The notes beneath the pieces were generated by a model, which worked only from the letters and a program-made list of their open reading frames with translations, was not told the DNA's origin and made no database searches. Positions 37,879 to 47,532 of a stretch of 64,000 nucleotides of DNA are shown one piece after another (the first letter of the stretch is position 1; each line of letters opens with the position of its first letter). Origin of the DNA: an uncultured Clostridia bacterium (GTDB lineage Bacteria; Bacillota; Clostridia; Oscillospirales; Acutalibacteraceae). Both the position numbers and the translations under genes were made by a program. The stretch spans positions 186,001-250,000 of the forward strand of contig CAMZEH010000001.1 in the NCBI GenBank assembly GCA_947305745.1, in the 5' to 3' direction.

Positions 37879-40221
37879 TTGGCAAACAAGACGATTAAAA
37901 AAAATGACAGAAAAAAATCTTCAACCGCTAAGCAAAAAAAAGAGGTTTTCAATTCATGGAAGTCGGTTGCGACGTTTGGTTTTTCGGTTTTGGTTTTCTT
38001 TTTGATACTCATTCCGGGAGAAAACCTCTGGCTCTGGCTACATAATTTTATATTTAGCCTTTTCGGAGTTTGCTGCATCTTGTGGCCGATTCTCATCGGC
38101 ACCGTCGCAGTACTCGACGCCATGGGCAAATCGGGTTCGAACGTAAAACTTAAGCTCTGGCTTTCTGTTGCGACGATAATTTTCGCATGTTCGATATTTT
38201 ACGTTTTTTCTTGTGCCGAGAATAGTCAAAACGTTTCAAATGTTTTAGCGGATATATTTAATAGGTACCGAGCGGGAGAATTTAACGGAAGTTCAGGGCT
38301 TTTCGGCGCGCTTGTGGGCGTTCCGTGTGTGTGGGCGTTCGGTACGGTCGGTGCGAGGATTACCAATATAATACTTCTTTTTGTTTGTTTGATGTTTCTC
38401 ACAAGCGCAACGCTTATGGATTTCTTCGGGCTGTTTTCAAAACCCGCGAAAGCGATAAAACAAAAAATTGAAGATAGAAACATAGAACGCGAAGCCCGTA
38501 GAAGCGCGCTGATCGATATAGATTTGGGCGAGAAACGAAACGAAAAATCCAGAAAGCCTAAGGATTTGGATATTTTTGAAGATAGCGAAAAAGAAAAAGA
38601 TGAAATTTCAAAAGTAACCGAGAAATTTCTTTCAAAAATAAAAAATGAAAATGAACGCAAAGAGGAAACAAAAGCTCAAAAGGCCGAAGAAAAATCAAAA
38701 GAGTTTGAAGTACCCGAGAGTAATAATTCGAGTGCGGAATTTTATGAGTTCCCCACCATAGATTTGCTAAACGATGCCAAAAAGCCCGATGGTGGCGATA
38801 TAACCGCGGAACTCAACCATAACGGCAAAATGCTTGTCGATACGCTCAAAAGCTTTAACGTAAACACCAAAATTATTGATATTAGCCGCGGCCCTGCCGT
38901 CACTCGCTATGAGCTGCAGCCTGCCGCGGGCGTAAAAATCAGTAAAATAACTACTCTTGCTGATGATATTGCACTCAATTTGGCGGCCTCGGGCGTGAGA
39001 ATAGAAGCTCCGATCCCCGGTAAGGCGGCCGTTGGGATAGAAATACCCAATAAAGTCGTGAGTATGGTCAGCATGAAAGAGCTTATAGTTTCGCCCGAAT
39101 TCAGGCGCGCAAAAAGCAAATTGACGGTCGTTCTCGGACGCGACATTTCAGGCGATATAATGACTGCCGACCTTGCAAAAATGCCGCATCTTCTCATCGC
39201 AGGCTCGACAGGTTCGGGTAAGTCAGTTTGTATAAATTCGTTTATCATAAGCCTTCTTTATAATGCTCGTCCCGATGAGGTTAAACTTCTCATGGTCGAC
39301 CCGAAGGTAGTGGAACTTGGCGTCTATAACGGTATTCCGCATCTTTTGGTACCTGTCGTGACGGATCCGCGTAAAGCTGCGGGAGCTCTTAACTGGGCTG
39401 TGAATGAAATGCTCGTTCGGTATAAAAAATTCGCCGAAACAGGCGTACGCGATCTTGCGTCGTATAATCAGATGGTTGAAGAAAACCCCGACGCGAAAGA
39501 TAAAAGCGGCGAAACGCTCGAAAAAATGCCGCAAATCGTGATAATAATCGATGAGCTTTCGGATTTGATGATGGCGGCACCGAATGAAGTCGAAGATTAC
39601 ATTTGTAGGCTTGCTCAAATGGCGCGTGCTGCGGGTATGCACCTCGTAATAGCCACGCAAAGGCCGTCGGTGGACGTAATCACAGGTATAATTAAGGCGA
39701 ATATTCCCAGCCGTATTGCGCTTGCCGTGTCTTCGCAGATTGACTCACGTACAATTCTCGATATGAGCGGAGCGGAAAAGCTTCTCGGACGCGGTGATAT
39801 GCTTTTTGCACCCGTCGGCTGTAATAAGCCGATACGCGTTCAGGGCTGCTACGTTACAGATAGAGAAATCGAGAAAGTTGTAAATTCGATTAAAATGACG
39901 GAAGAAAGCAACTACGACGAAGAAATTGCGAAAGAAATCGAAAAAGGCGCTGTTGTTGATAGTGCCGCGAAAGGCGAGGGAAAGCCTGAGGGTGCGATGG
40001 ATCCGATGATGGCGGAAGCGGTTAAGTGCGTTGTGGAAGCGGGACAAGCTTCGACATCGCTTTTGCAGAGACGTCTCAGAGTAGGCTACGCAAGGGCGGG
40101 CAGACTCGTAGATGAAATGGAGCAAATGGGTATCGTCGGTCCGCACGAAGGCTCAAAACCGCGTCAGGTCCTCATAACATACCAGCAATTCCTGGAAATG
40201 AATCTCAATAACGCCGAATAG
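37879..40221 (+). CDS. ftsK: FtsK/SpoIIIE-type DNA translocase
   Basis: A 780-residue septal DNA pump moving the chromosome at division or sporulation. About four N-terminal membrane helices (residues of about 30-180) are followed by a charged, low-complexity linker of about 90 residues. The motor comes next, with Walker [13 protein letters not shown] (about 442) and Walker [14 protein letters not shown]. The C-terminal gamma winged helix ([22 protein letters not shown]), which reads oriented DNA motifs, is intact. The TTG start follows CGGAGG. The gene lies between uppP and a ComEC-like hydrolase and is probably in one operon with them. Confidence 0.96.
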   Translation: MANKTIKKNDRKKSSTAKQKKEVFNSWKSVATFGFSVLVFFLILIPGENLWLWLHNFIFSLFGVCCILWPILIGTVAVLDAMGKSGSNVKLKLWLSVATIIFACSIFYVFSCAENSQNVSNVLADIFNRYRAGEFNGSSGLFGALVGVPCVWAFGTVGARITNIILLFVCLMFLTSATLMDFFGLFSKPAKAIKQKIEDRNIEREARRSALIDIDLGEKRNEKSRKPKDLDIFEDSEKEKDEISKVTEKFLSKIKNENERKEETKAQKAEEKSKEFEVPESNNSSAEFYEFPTIDLLNDAKKPDGGDITAELNHNGKMLVDTLKSFNVNTKIIDISRGPAVTRYELQPAAGVKISKITTLADDIALNLAASGVRIEAPIPGKAAVGIEIPNKVVSMVSMKELIVSPEFRRAKSKLTVVLGRDISGDIMTADLAKMPHLLIAGSTGSGKSVCINSFIISLLYNARPDEVKLLMVDPKVVELGVYNGIPHLLVPVVTDPRKAAGALNWAVNEMLVRYKKFAETGVRDLASYNQMVEENPDAKDKSGETLEKMPQIVIIIDELSDLMMAAPNEVEDYICRLAQMARAAGMHLVIATQRPSVDVITGIIKANIPSRIALAVSSQIDSRTILDMSGAEKLLGRGDMLFAPVGCNKPIRVQGCYVTDREIEKVVNSIKMTEESNYDEEIAKEIEKGAVVDSAAKGEGKPEGAMDPMMAEAVKCVVEAGQASTSLLQRRLRVGYARAGRLVDEMEQMGIVGPHEGSKPRQVLITYQQFLEMNLNNAE

Positions 40222-40247
40222 CCGTAAATTTTTGGGAGAAACACATT

Positions 40248-41204
40248 TTGAAAAAGAAGTTTAATAAAAAATACATTAAAAATCTTGTTTATCTTTTGAT
40301 TTTGCCGATTTTCGGCGCAATTTATCTTGCATTGGTTTCAAATAATATAGTTACTGAGCAAACGTGGAAAAATATTTTTTCATCTAACGAAATTTCCGAA
40401 AGCAAGTATGAAAACGAAGAAAATGGTAGCGTAATCGGTGATATGGCGGTGCATTTTCTTGATGTGGGCGATGCCGATTGCAGCTATATAAAATGCGGGG
40501 AAGTGAATATTTTAATTGACGCTGCCGATAAAGAGCCGAAAGGAAAAGTTGTAAATTATCTTAAAAATCAGGGCGTGGAGAAGCTTGATTTAGTAGTTGC
40601 CACGCATCCGCATAGAGATCACATCGGGCAAATGTCCGAGGTGCTGGATAATTTTGAAGTTTCGCAGTTTATTGAGCCTGAAATTCCCGAAGAAGCGAAC
40701 GCCGTAACAGTTACATACGAAAGAATGCTTGAAACCCTCGCCAATAAGAATATCAGTGCAAATTTGGTTTCGGCAGGGTTTAGCGCCGATATTGGGGATT
40801 TAAAAATTGAGGTTTTGGGTCCGATATCACAGGATAGCGAGAATCTAAACAATAATTCGGTTGTTTTGAGAATAACATATAAAAACGTAAGATTTTTGTT
40901 TATGGGTGATGCGGAAAAAGCGGAAGAACAAGAAATTTTAAGCAAAAATTATGATATAAAATCCGATATTTTAAAAGTCGGACACCACGGCAGTACGACA
41001 TCGACGACTCAGAAATTTTTGCATGAGGTTTCCCCGAAATATGCGGTGGTATCAGTTTCGAAAGATAAACATAGGGCACGTAAACCGTATGTTATGGACA
41101 GACTCAAAAAGTTTTGCGGGGATGATATTTATGTCACTGGCGAGTGCGGTAATGTAATCGCATCGACCGACGGAGAAAAAATAAATTTTACAAAAGCGGC
41201 GTAA
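40248..41204 (+). CDS. ComEC/Rec2-related metallo-beta-lactamase-fold hydrolase
   Basis: A 318-residue protein anchored by one N-terminal helix (about 12-30), with an extracytoplasmic MBL domain. It shows FLDVGDADCSYIKCG, the metal motif THPHRDHIGQ (HxHxDH), FMGDAEKAEEQ and VGHHGSTTSTTQ. The domain is the one found at the C-terminus of competence protein ComEC, but the DNA-channel domain is absent, so it is a free-standing hydrolase, possibly a nuclease or phosphodiesterase. The TTG start follows GGGAG. It is followed 12 nt later by a DUF3006-like protein, a pairing common in Bacillota. Confidence 0.85.
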   Translation: MKKKFNKKYIKNLVYLLILPIFGAIYLALVSNNIVTEQTWKNIFSSNEISESKYENEENGSVIGDMAVHFLDVGDADCSYIKCGEVNILIDAADKEPKGKVVNYLKNQGVEKLDLVVATHPHRDHIGQMSEVLDNFEVSQFIEPEIPEEANAVTVTYERMLETLANKNISANLVSAGFSADIGDLKIEVLGPISQDSENLNNNSVVLRITYKNVRFLFMGDAEKAEEQEILSKNYDIKSDILKVGHHGSTTSTTQKFLHEVSPKYAVVSVSKDKHRARKPYVMDRLKKFCGDDIYVTGECGNVIASTDGEKINFTKAA

Positions 41205-41216
41205 GGAGTGGCTTTT

Positions 41217-41444
41217 ATGGAAAAATTTTTCGTGGATAGAATTGAAGATAATATAATTTTTTGCGAAGACGAAAACGGAGATGAAATAAAATTTGATTTG
41301 AGTGCGGCAGATGGTGAAATCAAAGAGGGCAATGTTATTTTTAAAAACAAAAAAGGGTACATTCAAACCGATATTGAGGCCACTTCTATGCGCAAGAAAA
41401 AAATATCGAACTTAAAAAAGTATGTATACAAAACAAAAAATTGA
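41217..41444 (+). CDS. DUF3006-like small protein
   Basis: A 75-residue acidic protein starting MEKFFVDRIEDNIIFCED. The FxVDRxExxxxxxE pattern and a short beta-rich body match DUF3006, a family of unknown function often encoded next to ComEC-like MBL proteins. The ATG is placed by TAAGGAG. The in-frame GTG three codons upstream overlaps that site. It is the last gene of the uppP-ftsK group. Confidence 0.72.
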   Translation: MEKFFVDRIEDNIIFCEDENGDEIKFDLSAADGEIKEGNVIFKNKKGYIQTDIEATSMRKKKISNLKKYVYKTKN

Positions 41445-41451
41445 GGGAATG

Positions 41452-41496
41452 ACAAACATTGTTTGTTGTTAAAATTTTTTTCGCGTTTGATATAAT
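41452..41496 (+). promoter_or_regulatory. Inverted repeat and -10 element ahead of a secreted orphan gene
   Basis: A perfect palindrome ACAAAC-ATT-GTTTGT (41452-41466), then TATAAT at 41491-41496, 34 nt before the ATG. The -35 is poor (TTGTTA, 19-nt spacer), which would fit an activator or operator site, but it may be chance. Confidence 0.4.
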
Positions 41497-41529
41497 AAAA
41501 TTCCAAAAAATGAATATGGAGGAAAAACA

Positions 41530-42078
41530 ATGAAATTATCCAGCAAAATTTTAGCGACAGGAATCCTATTTTTAAGCGCAATGGCGTTTGCTTCTAGCCC
41601 TGCGGAAGCCGCTTGGTTTGGGAAGAAATACGACTCGCAAGCTTGCAAAGCAAAATTTGAGGATAAATGTCAAGCTTCAGAACTGGCAAAAACCGTCTGT
41701 GAGGCTGAGTTTATCGACTTTTACTGCTCGATCGACAAGCTTAAAAGTGATCTCCAAGCTTTGAGAGATTCGCAAGCTGCTTCGGAAAAAATATTTTCGC
41801 AGCTTCAGTCATCATACGAGGCATGGAAACGCGATGGTTTCAGAATAAATACCCAAACTTACACGGATTACGCTATTTCCAAAATCAAATTTGCCGACCA
41901 AAACCGTGAGGTCGCAGAGAAAGAGTCACTCGTTACTTCAGAAATGAAAGATATGGTTAAATTTATTTCTTCAAAGAAATCAAAGCAGAGCTATGTTACT
42001 ACTTTAGACAGCACTCTGGAAGCTTTCTATGATTATAGTGCGGCTGTTGCCAGAGAAGCTATCCCAACAGTGAAATAA
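41530..42078 (+). CDS. Sec-secreted helical protein of unknown function
   Basis: A 182-residue preprotein. The signal peptide is clear (MKLSSK, a hydrophobic core, then SSPAEA cut before AWFGKK near residue 27). The mature part is predominantly helical, with four cysteines clustered in its first 45 residues (CKAKFEDKC, VC, YC), suggesting two disulfides. A heptad-like region follows (DKLKSDLQALRDSQAASE). No family is recognised. The ATG follows GGAGG. It is monocistronic with its own -10 element and a terminator. Confidence 0.7.
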   Translation: MKLSSKILATGILFLSAMAFASSPAEAAWFGKKYDSQACKAKFEDKCQASELAKTVCEAEFIDFYCSIDKLKSDLQALRDSQAASEKIFSQLQSSYEAWKRDGFRINTQTYTDYAISKIKFADQNREVAEKESLVTSEMKDMVKFISSKKSKQSYVTTLDSTLEAFYDYSAAVAREAIPTVK

Positions 42079-42094
42079 TTGATATCTAAAATTC

Positions 42095-42124
42095 GCCTTC
42101 GGAGTTTTCCGGGGGCTTTTCTTT
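42095..42124 (+). terminator. Terminator after the secreted helical protein
   Basis: GCCTTCGGA / TCCGGGGGC (9 bp, two G-T pairs), then TTTTCTTTT. Confidence 0.75.
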
Positions 42125-42174
42125 TGCCACTAAATTAAAAAATATAAAATTTACATTATTTTTTCAAAAATAGT

Positions 42175-42203
42175 TTGACAATATTTTCTGTTTTTCATAT
42201 AAT
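42175..42203 (+). promoter_or_regulatory. Consensus promoter of the next orphan gene
   Basis: TTGACA, exactly 17 nt, TATAAT: a perfect sigma-A consensus, 52 nt before the ATG. Confidence 0.8.
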
Positions 42204-42254
42204 CAAAACGAATTTCAATGGAAACTCAAAAAATTTATCAAAGGAGATGTTTTT

Positions 42255-42824
42255 ATGGCAGGAGGAGAAAATTTTGAAAGGAAACCACTGAACTTTTCGG
42301 GTACAACTCTAACGCGCAGCAAGGTCAAAAAGGACATTAACGATTTTAAAAGAGATTATCTTAAATATTCAAGGTTTTTCTCCAACAAAGCTGAAATGAA
42401 GAAAATATTATCATCGAACGCATACGAATTTTATCAAAAAAAGTGCGAATACTGGCAATTAGACAAATGTTTGGTAAGTCTTCATAAAATAGTGGCAAGT
42501 ATGCCCTGGCTGACGGATGATGATTGTGTCGATTTAATACGTGCTATAGATGCCGATCCGAAAGGGCAGAAAAATGACTTTGGTAGTTATGCGGAATTTC
42601 AAAACATACTCAGTAACATAGAAAAACACATTGGGAGCTTTGGCAGAATTACCGGTGATACAAAAGATAAAATGTTTGCGATAAGATTAGCTATTGGCGA
42701 ATTTGCACTTGCTACGGTACGAGGTATGCCCCAGAGTATTTTTAATTATTTGGCGAGCTCATATCATTTAGCGGACTATTTACATGATACCCTTCGTGTG
42801 TGTAAAGACTTGAAATTGCTTTAA
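42255..42824 (+). CDS. Orphan protein of unknown function
   Basis: A 189-residue protein with no signal peptide and no clear membrane helix. It is rich in aromatic residues and lysine, and probably helical throughout. It has no recognised domain. The AAAGGAGATG site supports the ATG. It is a monocistronic cassette driven by a perfect consensus promoter and closed by a UUCG-loop terminator, so it is expected to be highly expressed. It lacks the shared upstream box found at other orphan genes. Confidence 0.68.
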   Translation: MAGGENFERKPLNFSGTTLTRSKVKKDINDFKRDYLKYSRFFSNKAEMKKILSSNAYEFYQKKCEYWQLDKCLVSLHKIVASMPWLTDDDCVDLIRAIDADPKGQKNDFGSYAEFQNILSNIEKHIGSFGRITGDTKDKMFAIRLAIGEFALATVRGMPQSIFNYLASSYHLADYLHDTLRVCKDLKLL

Positions 42825-42832
42825 AATCTCCG

Positions 42833-42855
42833 CTCCGCTTCGGCGGAGTTTTTTT
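42833..42855 (+). terminator. UUCG-loop terminator
   Basis: CTCCGC-TTCG-GCGGAG followed by seven T. Confidence 0.85.
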
Positions 42856-42972
42856 ATGCGTAAAATTAGACAAAAAAGTTTTTAAAAAAACATTTTATAT
42901 TTTGTAAGATTTGTGATAATATTATCTGTAGTGCGTTCTAATTTATAAACTTACATAAATGGAGAGTAAAAT

Positions 42973-44880
42973 ATGGACGGATTTAAAAAATTAAAGAAAA
43001 TTCTTCTTGGGTCTGCGCTAAAAGATGATCAGCTTTCAAACGAAAAGCTTTCAAGGCTTTGGGGACTCCCGATAATGGCGAGTGATGCGGTTTCTTCGGT
43101 TGCATATGCGGTTGAAGAAATACTCATGGCGCTTGTACCCGCTCTCGGAATTTTGGCAGTTCACTACGTGGGATTTGTCAGTGTGCCGATTATTCTGCTT
43201 TTGCTCATCTTAGTGTTTTCGTATTCTCAGATAATAAATCACTATCCGAACGGTGGAGGGGCTTACGTTGTTTCAAAAGAAAATTTCGGTAAAAAATCTT
43301 CACTTTTGGCGGCAACGTGCCTTATCATCGATTACATAATGACTGTGGCGGTCAGCGTTTCATCTTCGACGGCTGCGATTTTAGCGGTTTATCCCGTTCT
43401 TGAACCTTACAGAATAGTCATTTCGCTTGTTTGCGTGGGTATAATTACGCTTATAAACCTTCGCGGTATCGGTGAATCTTCGAAAGTTTTCGGTATTCCT
43501 ACATATGCATTTATATTTTCCATGATAGCGCTTATCGTGACGGGCTTTGTGCGCGTGTTTAATCATACCCTTGCACCGATTACATATACGCCCGATCAGA
43601 TAGCGAGCATTTCTCAAAATACGATGACAAGTATGAGCCTTGTACTTTTCCTCTGTGCGTTTTCGTCGGGCTGCTCGGCGCTTACGGGCGTTGAGGCCGT
43701 CAGTAACGCCATTCCAAGCTTTAAAGAGCCTTCTCAGAAAACAGCAAAACAAGTACTATTTATGCTCGGCGGAATAATAATATTCATTTTCGGCGGTACA
43801 AGCTTTTTGGCTACAGCACTTAAAGTTGTTCCGGTCGCGGATAAAACCGTTCTTGCACAAATGGCGACGGCGATTTTTGGAAACGGAATAATGTTTTATA
43901 TCTTGCAGTTTACTACTTCACTTATCTTGCTTCTCGCTGCAAATACGTCATACAGCGGTTTGCCGATATTGCTTTCGATCCTGGCCAAAGACAGATATAT
44001 GCCTCGTCAGTTTGCGCAAAGAGGCACGAAACTTAGTTTTTCAAACGGTATAGTTTTCATATTCATAGTAAGTTCGCTGCTCTTGATAGCATTCAACGCA
44101 GATACTCATAAATTAATACCGTTTTATTCAGTAGGAGTTTTCGTATCGTTTACGATTTCACAGTTTGGCATGTTCGTCAAATGGTTACGTTCCAAAGCTC
44201 CCGGTTGGCAGTATAAATCAATAATCAACGGTTTTGGTGCACTTGTTACGTTCATAGGCTCGATAGTCGTTTTCACCACGAAATTCACGCACGGAGCATG
44301 GGCGCTTCTTATCGTAACGCCGATTTTGATGTGGTTTATGTCTCAGACGCACAAACATTATTTCAAATTCTTAAAAGGAATAAGCATTTTGGGGTATAAC
44401 TACCAATATAAGCCCAGCACCAGTACGGATACATTCCCGTGCATCGTTCTTATTAATAAGATGAACAGAGCGGCCCTGAAAACCTTTGATTACGCGAATA
44501 AGATAACTTCAAATGTTACAGTTCTTCATGTGTCGGTTTCGAGCACGGAAACGGAGAGGCTCAAAAGGCAGTGGCAAGATTTGGGCATAGAAGTGCCACT
44601 TACGGTTATTTATACGCCGTACCGTGATATAATCACGCCAATCGAAGAATATGTTTCGGAAAAGGAAGCCGAACTCAAGGACGGCGAAAATCTGACTGTC
44701 GTGCTGACGCGTATAAGCGGAAACGGCTGGAAAGATGAGATTTACCATAACCAAACTACGTTCTTCATCGAGCAGCAGCTCAGAAAACACGAAAATGTAG
44801 CAACAATTTTGGTGCCGTATTTCTACAATAGACCCAAAACTTCACAACAGCCTATAAAATCAGCGCAACCGACAAAGTAA
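42973..44880 (+). CDS. kimA: KimA-like APC-superfamily potassium transporter
   Basis: A 635-residue transporter. About twelve membrane helices span roughly 30-460. The first motif, LWGLPIMASDAVSSVAYAVEEIL, followed by NHYPNGGGAYVVSKENFG, is that of the KimA (YdaO) branch of the APC superfamily. A cytoplasmic C-terminal domain of about 150 residues follows, as in KimA, where it binds c-di-AMP to inhibit high-affinity K+ uptake. An amino acid substrate is the alternative, since older annotations of this branch say so. A GdpP-type c-di-AMP phosphodiesterase lies 9 kb away. The 117-nt upstream region is too short for the c-di-AMP riboswitch often seen here. Confidence 0.8.
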   Translation: MDGFKKLKKILLGSALKDDQLSNEKLSRLWGLPIMASDAVSSVAYAVEEILMALVPALGILAVHYVGFVSVPIILLLLILVFSYSQIINHYPNGGGAYVVSKENFGKKSSLLAATCLIIDYIMTVAVSVSSSTAAILAVYPVLEPYRIVISLVCVGIITLINLRGIGESSKVFGIPTYAFIFSMIALIVTGFVRVFNHTLAPITYTPDQIASISQNTMTSMSLVLFLCAFSSGCSALTGVEAVSNAIPSFKEPSQKTAKQVLFMLGGIIIFIFGGTSFLATALKVVPVADKTVLAQMATAIFGNGIMFYILQFTTSLILLLAANTSYSGLPILLSILAKDRYMPRQFAQRGTKLSFSNGIVFIFIVSSLLLIAFNADTHKLIPFYSVGVFVSFTISQFGMFVKWLRSKAPGWQYKSIINGFGALVTFIGSIVVFTTKFTHGAWALLIVTPILMWFMSQTHKHYFKFLKGISILGYNYQYKPSTSTDTFPCIVLINKMNRAALKTFDYANKITSNVTVLHVSVSSTETERLKRQWQDLGIEVPLTVIYTPYRDIITPIEEYVSEKEAELKDGENLTVVLTRISGNGWKDEIYHNQTTFFIEQQLRKHENVATILVPYFYNRPKTSQQPIKSAQPTK

Positions 44881-44903
44881 TTTTTCGGGAGGAAAAATCG
44901 TAA

Positions 44904-46373
44904 GTGAAAAAATTTTGTAAAAGTATAATCAGCGGCATTTTGATAGCTTTTGCCGTGATATTTACGGGAGCGATCCATGCGGAAAGCTCTCTTGACCGAA
45001 TTAAAGAACGTGGATACATAAAAGTATCCACTAATGCTGATTTTGACCCATTTGAGTATAAAGATGGCGATAAAATTATAGGTATCGACGTTGATATAGC
45101 GCGTAAGCTTGCCGAATATATGGGGCTTGACATTGAAATAAACGATGTTTCATTCGACGCAATAACTTTAGAGCTTAGCAATCGTAAATGCGATTTTGCG
45201 ATAGCTGCGATGAGCTATAGCGATGAAAAAGCGCAGAGCGTAGATTTTTCGGATCCTTACTATAACGCAAAGCAATCGGTGATAGTTTCATCGGGGAGCG
45301 ATATAAAGTCTAGTGCCGATATTGGCGATAAAAGAATAGGTGTTGCGCTTGGGTTTACGGGCGACATGTATTGCACGGAACATTTCCCAAATGCCGATAT
45401 TCATAGATACGATACGGCATCAGATGCTGTTTTGGATCTTGTAAGCGGCAGGCTTGATGCGGTTGTGGTAGATGATACGCCTGCAAAAAAACTCGTGAAT
45501 ATTTCAAACGGAGGGGCGAAGCTCCTTGATGAATATCTTTTTGAGGAGAGTTATAGGATAGCCGTCCCGAAAGGCGACAGAGAGCTTCTTGATAAGATAA
45601 ACAGCGCTTTGGCTCAGATGAAAGCCGACGAGGAGATAGATAAAATCGTAGCTAAATATGTTGGCGTACCTGAGGGCGAAAGCGTGGATTTAATCGCGCA
45701 AATTTACAAAAATTTAGTTACAAAAGATAGATATAAAATGATTTTCAGCGGTCTTGCCACAACGCTTGAAATAACTGTTGTCGCGCTTTTGATAGGCGTT
45801 TTGATAGGTTTTACGCTTGCGCTTATCAAAGTAAGTAAGAGCAAGAATGCTTTAATGAAAATTATGAAGTTCATCGCAAATTTTTACATAACCGTCATAC
45901 GCGGAACGCCTGTTGTGGTGCAGCTTTTTGTGATATATTATTTGATTTTCGCATCGACGGGCTTGCCGAAACTGCTCGTTGCAATGATAGCATTCGGAAT
46001 AAATTCGGGTGCCTACGTTGCGGAGATAGTTCGTGGCGGAATACTTTCGGTAGACGGCGGACAGTATGAAGCAGGGCGTTCGCTCGGTCTTAGCGGAAAA
46101 ATAACTATGATGAAAATAATTTTGCCTCAAGCGGTAAAAAATGTTATATCGGCACTTACAGGAGAATTCATAAATTTAATCAAGGAAACGTCGGTTGCGG
46201 GATTCATCGGCGTAATGGATATGTCACGTGCAGGTAATATAATCAGAAGTCAGACGTACGAACCTGTCGTGCCGCTGATGACCGTCGCGCTGATATACCT
46301 CATGCTCGTGGCGATACTGACGGCAGTATTTTCGCTGTTTGAAAGGAGGATGCGTTCGAGTGATAAGCGTTAA
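44904..46373 (+). CDS. Amino acid ABC importer, fused substrate-binding protein and permease
   Basis: A 489-residue fusion. A signal/anchor helix (residues 5-26) is followed by a periplasmic-binding-type domain (about 30-250) with VSTNADFDPFEYKDG, GIDVDIARKLAEYM and DAITLELSNRKCDFAIAAMS. A permease domain (about 275-485) follows, with GLATTLEITVVALLIG, the FYITVIRGTPVVVQLF segment and the EAGRSLGLSGKITMMKIILPQAVKN loop that contacts the ATPase. The fusion of receptor and channel is typical of glutamine/polar amino acid importers of Gram-positive bacteria. The GTG start follows GGGAGG. It overlaps glnQ by 14 nt. Confidence 0.93.
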   Translation: MKKFCKSIISGILIAFAVIFTGAIHAESSLDRIKERGYIKVSTNADFDPFEYKDGDKIIGIDVDIARKLAEYMGLDIEINDVSFDAITLELSNRKCDFAIAAMSYSDEKAQSVDFSDPYYNAKQSVIVSSGSDIKSSADIGDKRIGVALGFTGDMYCTEHFPNADIHRYDTASDAVLDLVSGRLDAVVVDDTPAKKLVNISNGGAKLLDEYLFEESYRIAVPKGDRELLDKINSALAQMKADEEIDKIVAKYVGVPEGESVDLIAQIYKNLVTKDRYKMIFSGLATTLEITVVALLIGVLIGFTLALIKVSKSKNALMKIMKFIANFYITVIRGTPVVVQLFVIYYLIFASTGLPKLLVAMIAFGINSGAYVAEIVRGGILSVDGGQYEAGRSLGLSGKITMMKIILPQAVKNVISALTGEFINLIKETSVAGFIGVMDMSRAGNIIRSQTYEPVVPLMTVALIYLMLVAILTAVFSLFERRMRSSDKR

Positions 46374-47094
46374 GAATCTATATAAAGAATTCAAACAAGA
46401 CGGCAAAGTTTTGCATGTGCTAAATGGTATCAACGCAGAATTTAAAAAAGGCGAAAAAGTTGCGATAATCGGGCCTTCGGGCTCGGGTAAAAGTACATTT
46501 TTGAGGTGTATAAACGCGCTCGAAACGCCGACTTCGGGCGAAATACTTTTTAAAGGTAAGAAAGTCGACGTAAATAGCAGTGATATAGATGACATCAGAA
46601 AAAACATCGGAATGGTTTTTCAGCATTTCAATCTTTTCCCGCATATGACGATACTTGAAAATATTACGTTCGCGCCGATAACGCTTAAAGTGTATTCTGA
46701 AAAAGAAGCCAAAGAAAACGGTATGGCGCTACTCGAGAAAGTCGGGCTGAAGGATAAATGGAATTCTTATCCGTCAAGGCTGTCGGGCGGGCAAAAGCAG
46801 AGAGTTGCTATAATACGTGCGCTTATGATGAAGCCTGAAATAATGCTTTTTGATGAGCCAACATCGGCACTCGACCCCGAAGTTGTAAAAGACGTAATAG
46901 CACTCATGGTCGAAATTGCAAAATCAGGCATGACGATGATAATGGTTACGCACGAGATGAATTTTGTACGGCATTCGGCGACGAGAGTACTTTTCATGGA
47001 CGAAGGGAAAATCATATCGGATACCACACCCGAAGAACTTTTCAACAACTGCGAAAACGTAAGAATAAGTAAATTTTTAAGTAAATTAGCTTAA
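46360..47094 (+). CDS. glnQ: Polar amino acid ABC importer ATPase
   Basis: A 244-residue ATPase with Walker A GPSGSGKST, Q-loop GMVFQHFNLFPHMT, signature LSGGQKQRVAIIRAL, Walker B IMLFDEPTSALDPEVV and the H-loop in VTHEMNFVRH. The GTG at 46360 is 9 nt after GGAGG and overlaps the end of the permease gene. The frame extends seven codons further, but those overlap the ribosome site. It energises the fused receptor-permease. Glutamine is the most likely substrate by family. Confidence 0.94.
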   Translation: MISVKNLYKEFKQDGKVLHVLNGINAEFKKGEKVAIIGPSGSGKSTFLRCINALETPTSGEILFKGKKVDVNSSDIDDIRKNIGMVFQHFNLFPHMTILENITFAPITLKVYSEKEAKENGMALLEKVGLKDKWNSYPSRLSGGQKQRVAIIRALMMKPEIMLFDEPTSALDPEVVKDVIALMVEIAKSGMTMIMVTHEMNFVRHSATRVLFMDEGKIISDTTPEELFNNCENVRISKFLSKLA

Positions 47095-47106
47095 TCGGAG
47101 AAAATA

Positions 47107-47532
47107 ATGAAAATAATCACAAAAAATCCACTCGAAACGGAAAAGCTTGCCTACAAGTTGGCGAGCAAATTAAAAGGCGATGAAGTAATAGCGTTTTACG
47201 GAGATTTGGGAGCAGGCAAGACGACATTCACAAGAGGGATCGCCAAATATTTCCATACAAAAGAAGATGTTTCCAGCCCGACGTATGCGATTGCGCATGA
47301 ATATGAGGGCGATAAAATTAAAATTTATCACTTTGATATGTACCGCATAACTTCTTATGAAGATCTGGAATCTACAGGCTTTTTTGGTTACATCGGCAAA
47401 GGGCTGATAGTCATCGAGTGGAGTGAAAATATAGAAAATTTCTTGCCGGATAATGCGATAAAGGTTAGAATTCAAAAAAATCCCAATGACGAAACGCAGA
47501 GAATTATAAATATAGAGGGGATAGAAATTTAA
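47107..47532 (+). CDS. tsaE: tRNA threonylcarbamoyladenosine biosynthesis ATPase TsaE
   Basis: A 141-residue P-loop protein (GDLGAGKTTFTRG) with the family motifs DVSSPTYAIAHEY, IYHFDMYRI and VIEWSENI. It acts with TsaB and TsaD to make t6A at position 37 of ANN-decoding tRNAs. The stop overlaps the tsaB start by one base. Confidence 0.95.
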   Translation: MKIITKNPLETEKLAYKLASKLKGDEVIAFYGDLGAGKTTFTRGIAKYFHTKEDVSSPTYAIAHEYEGDKIKIYHFDMYRITSYEDLESTGFFGYIGKGLIVIEWSENIENFLPDNAIKVRIQKNPNDETQRIINIEGIEI

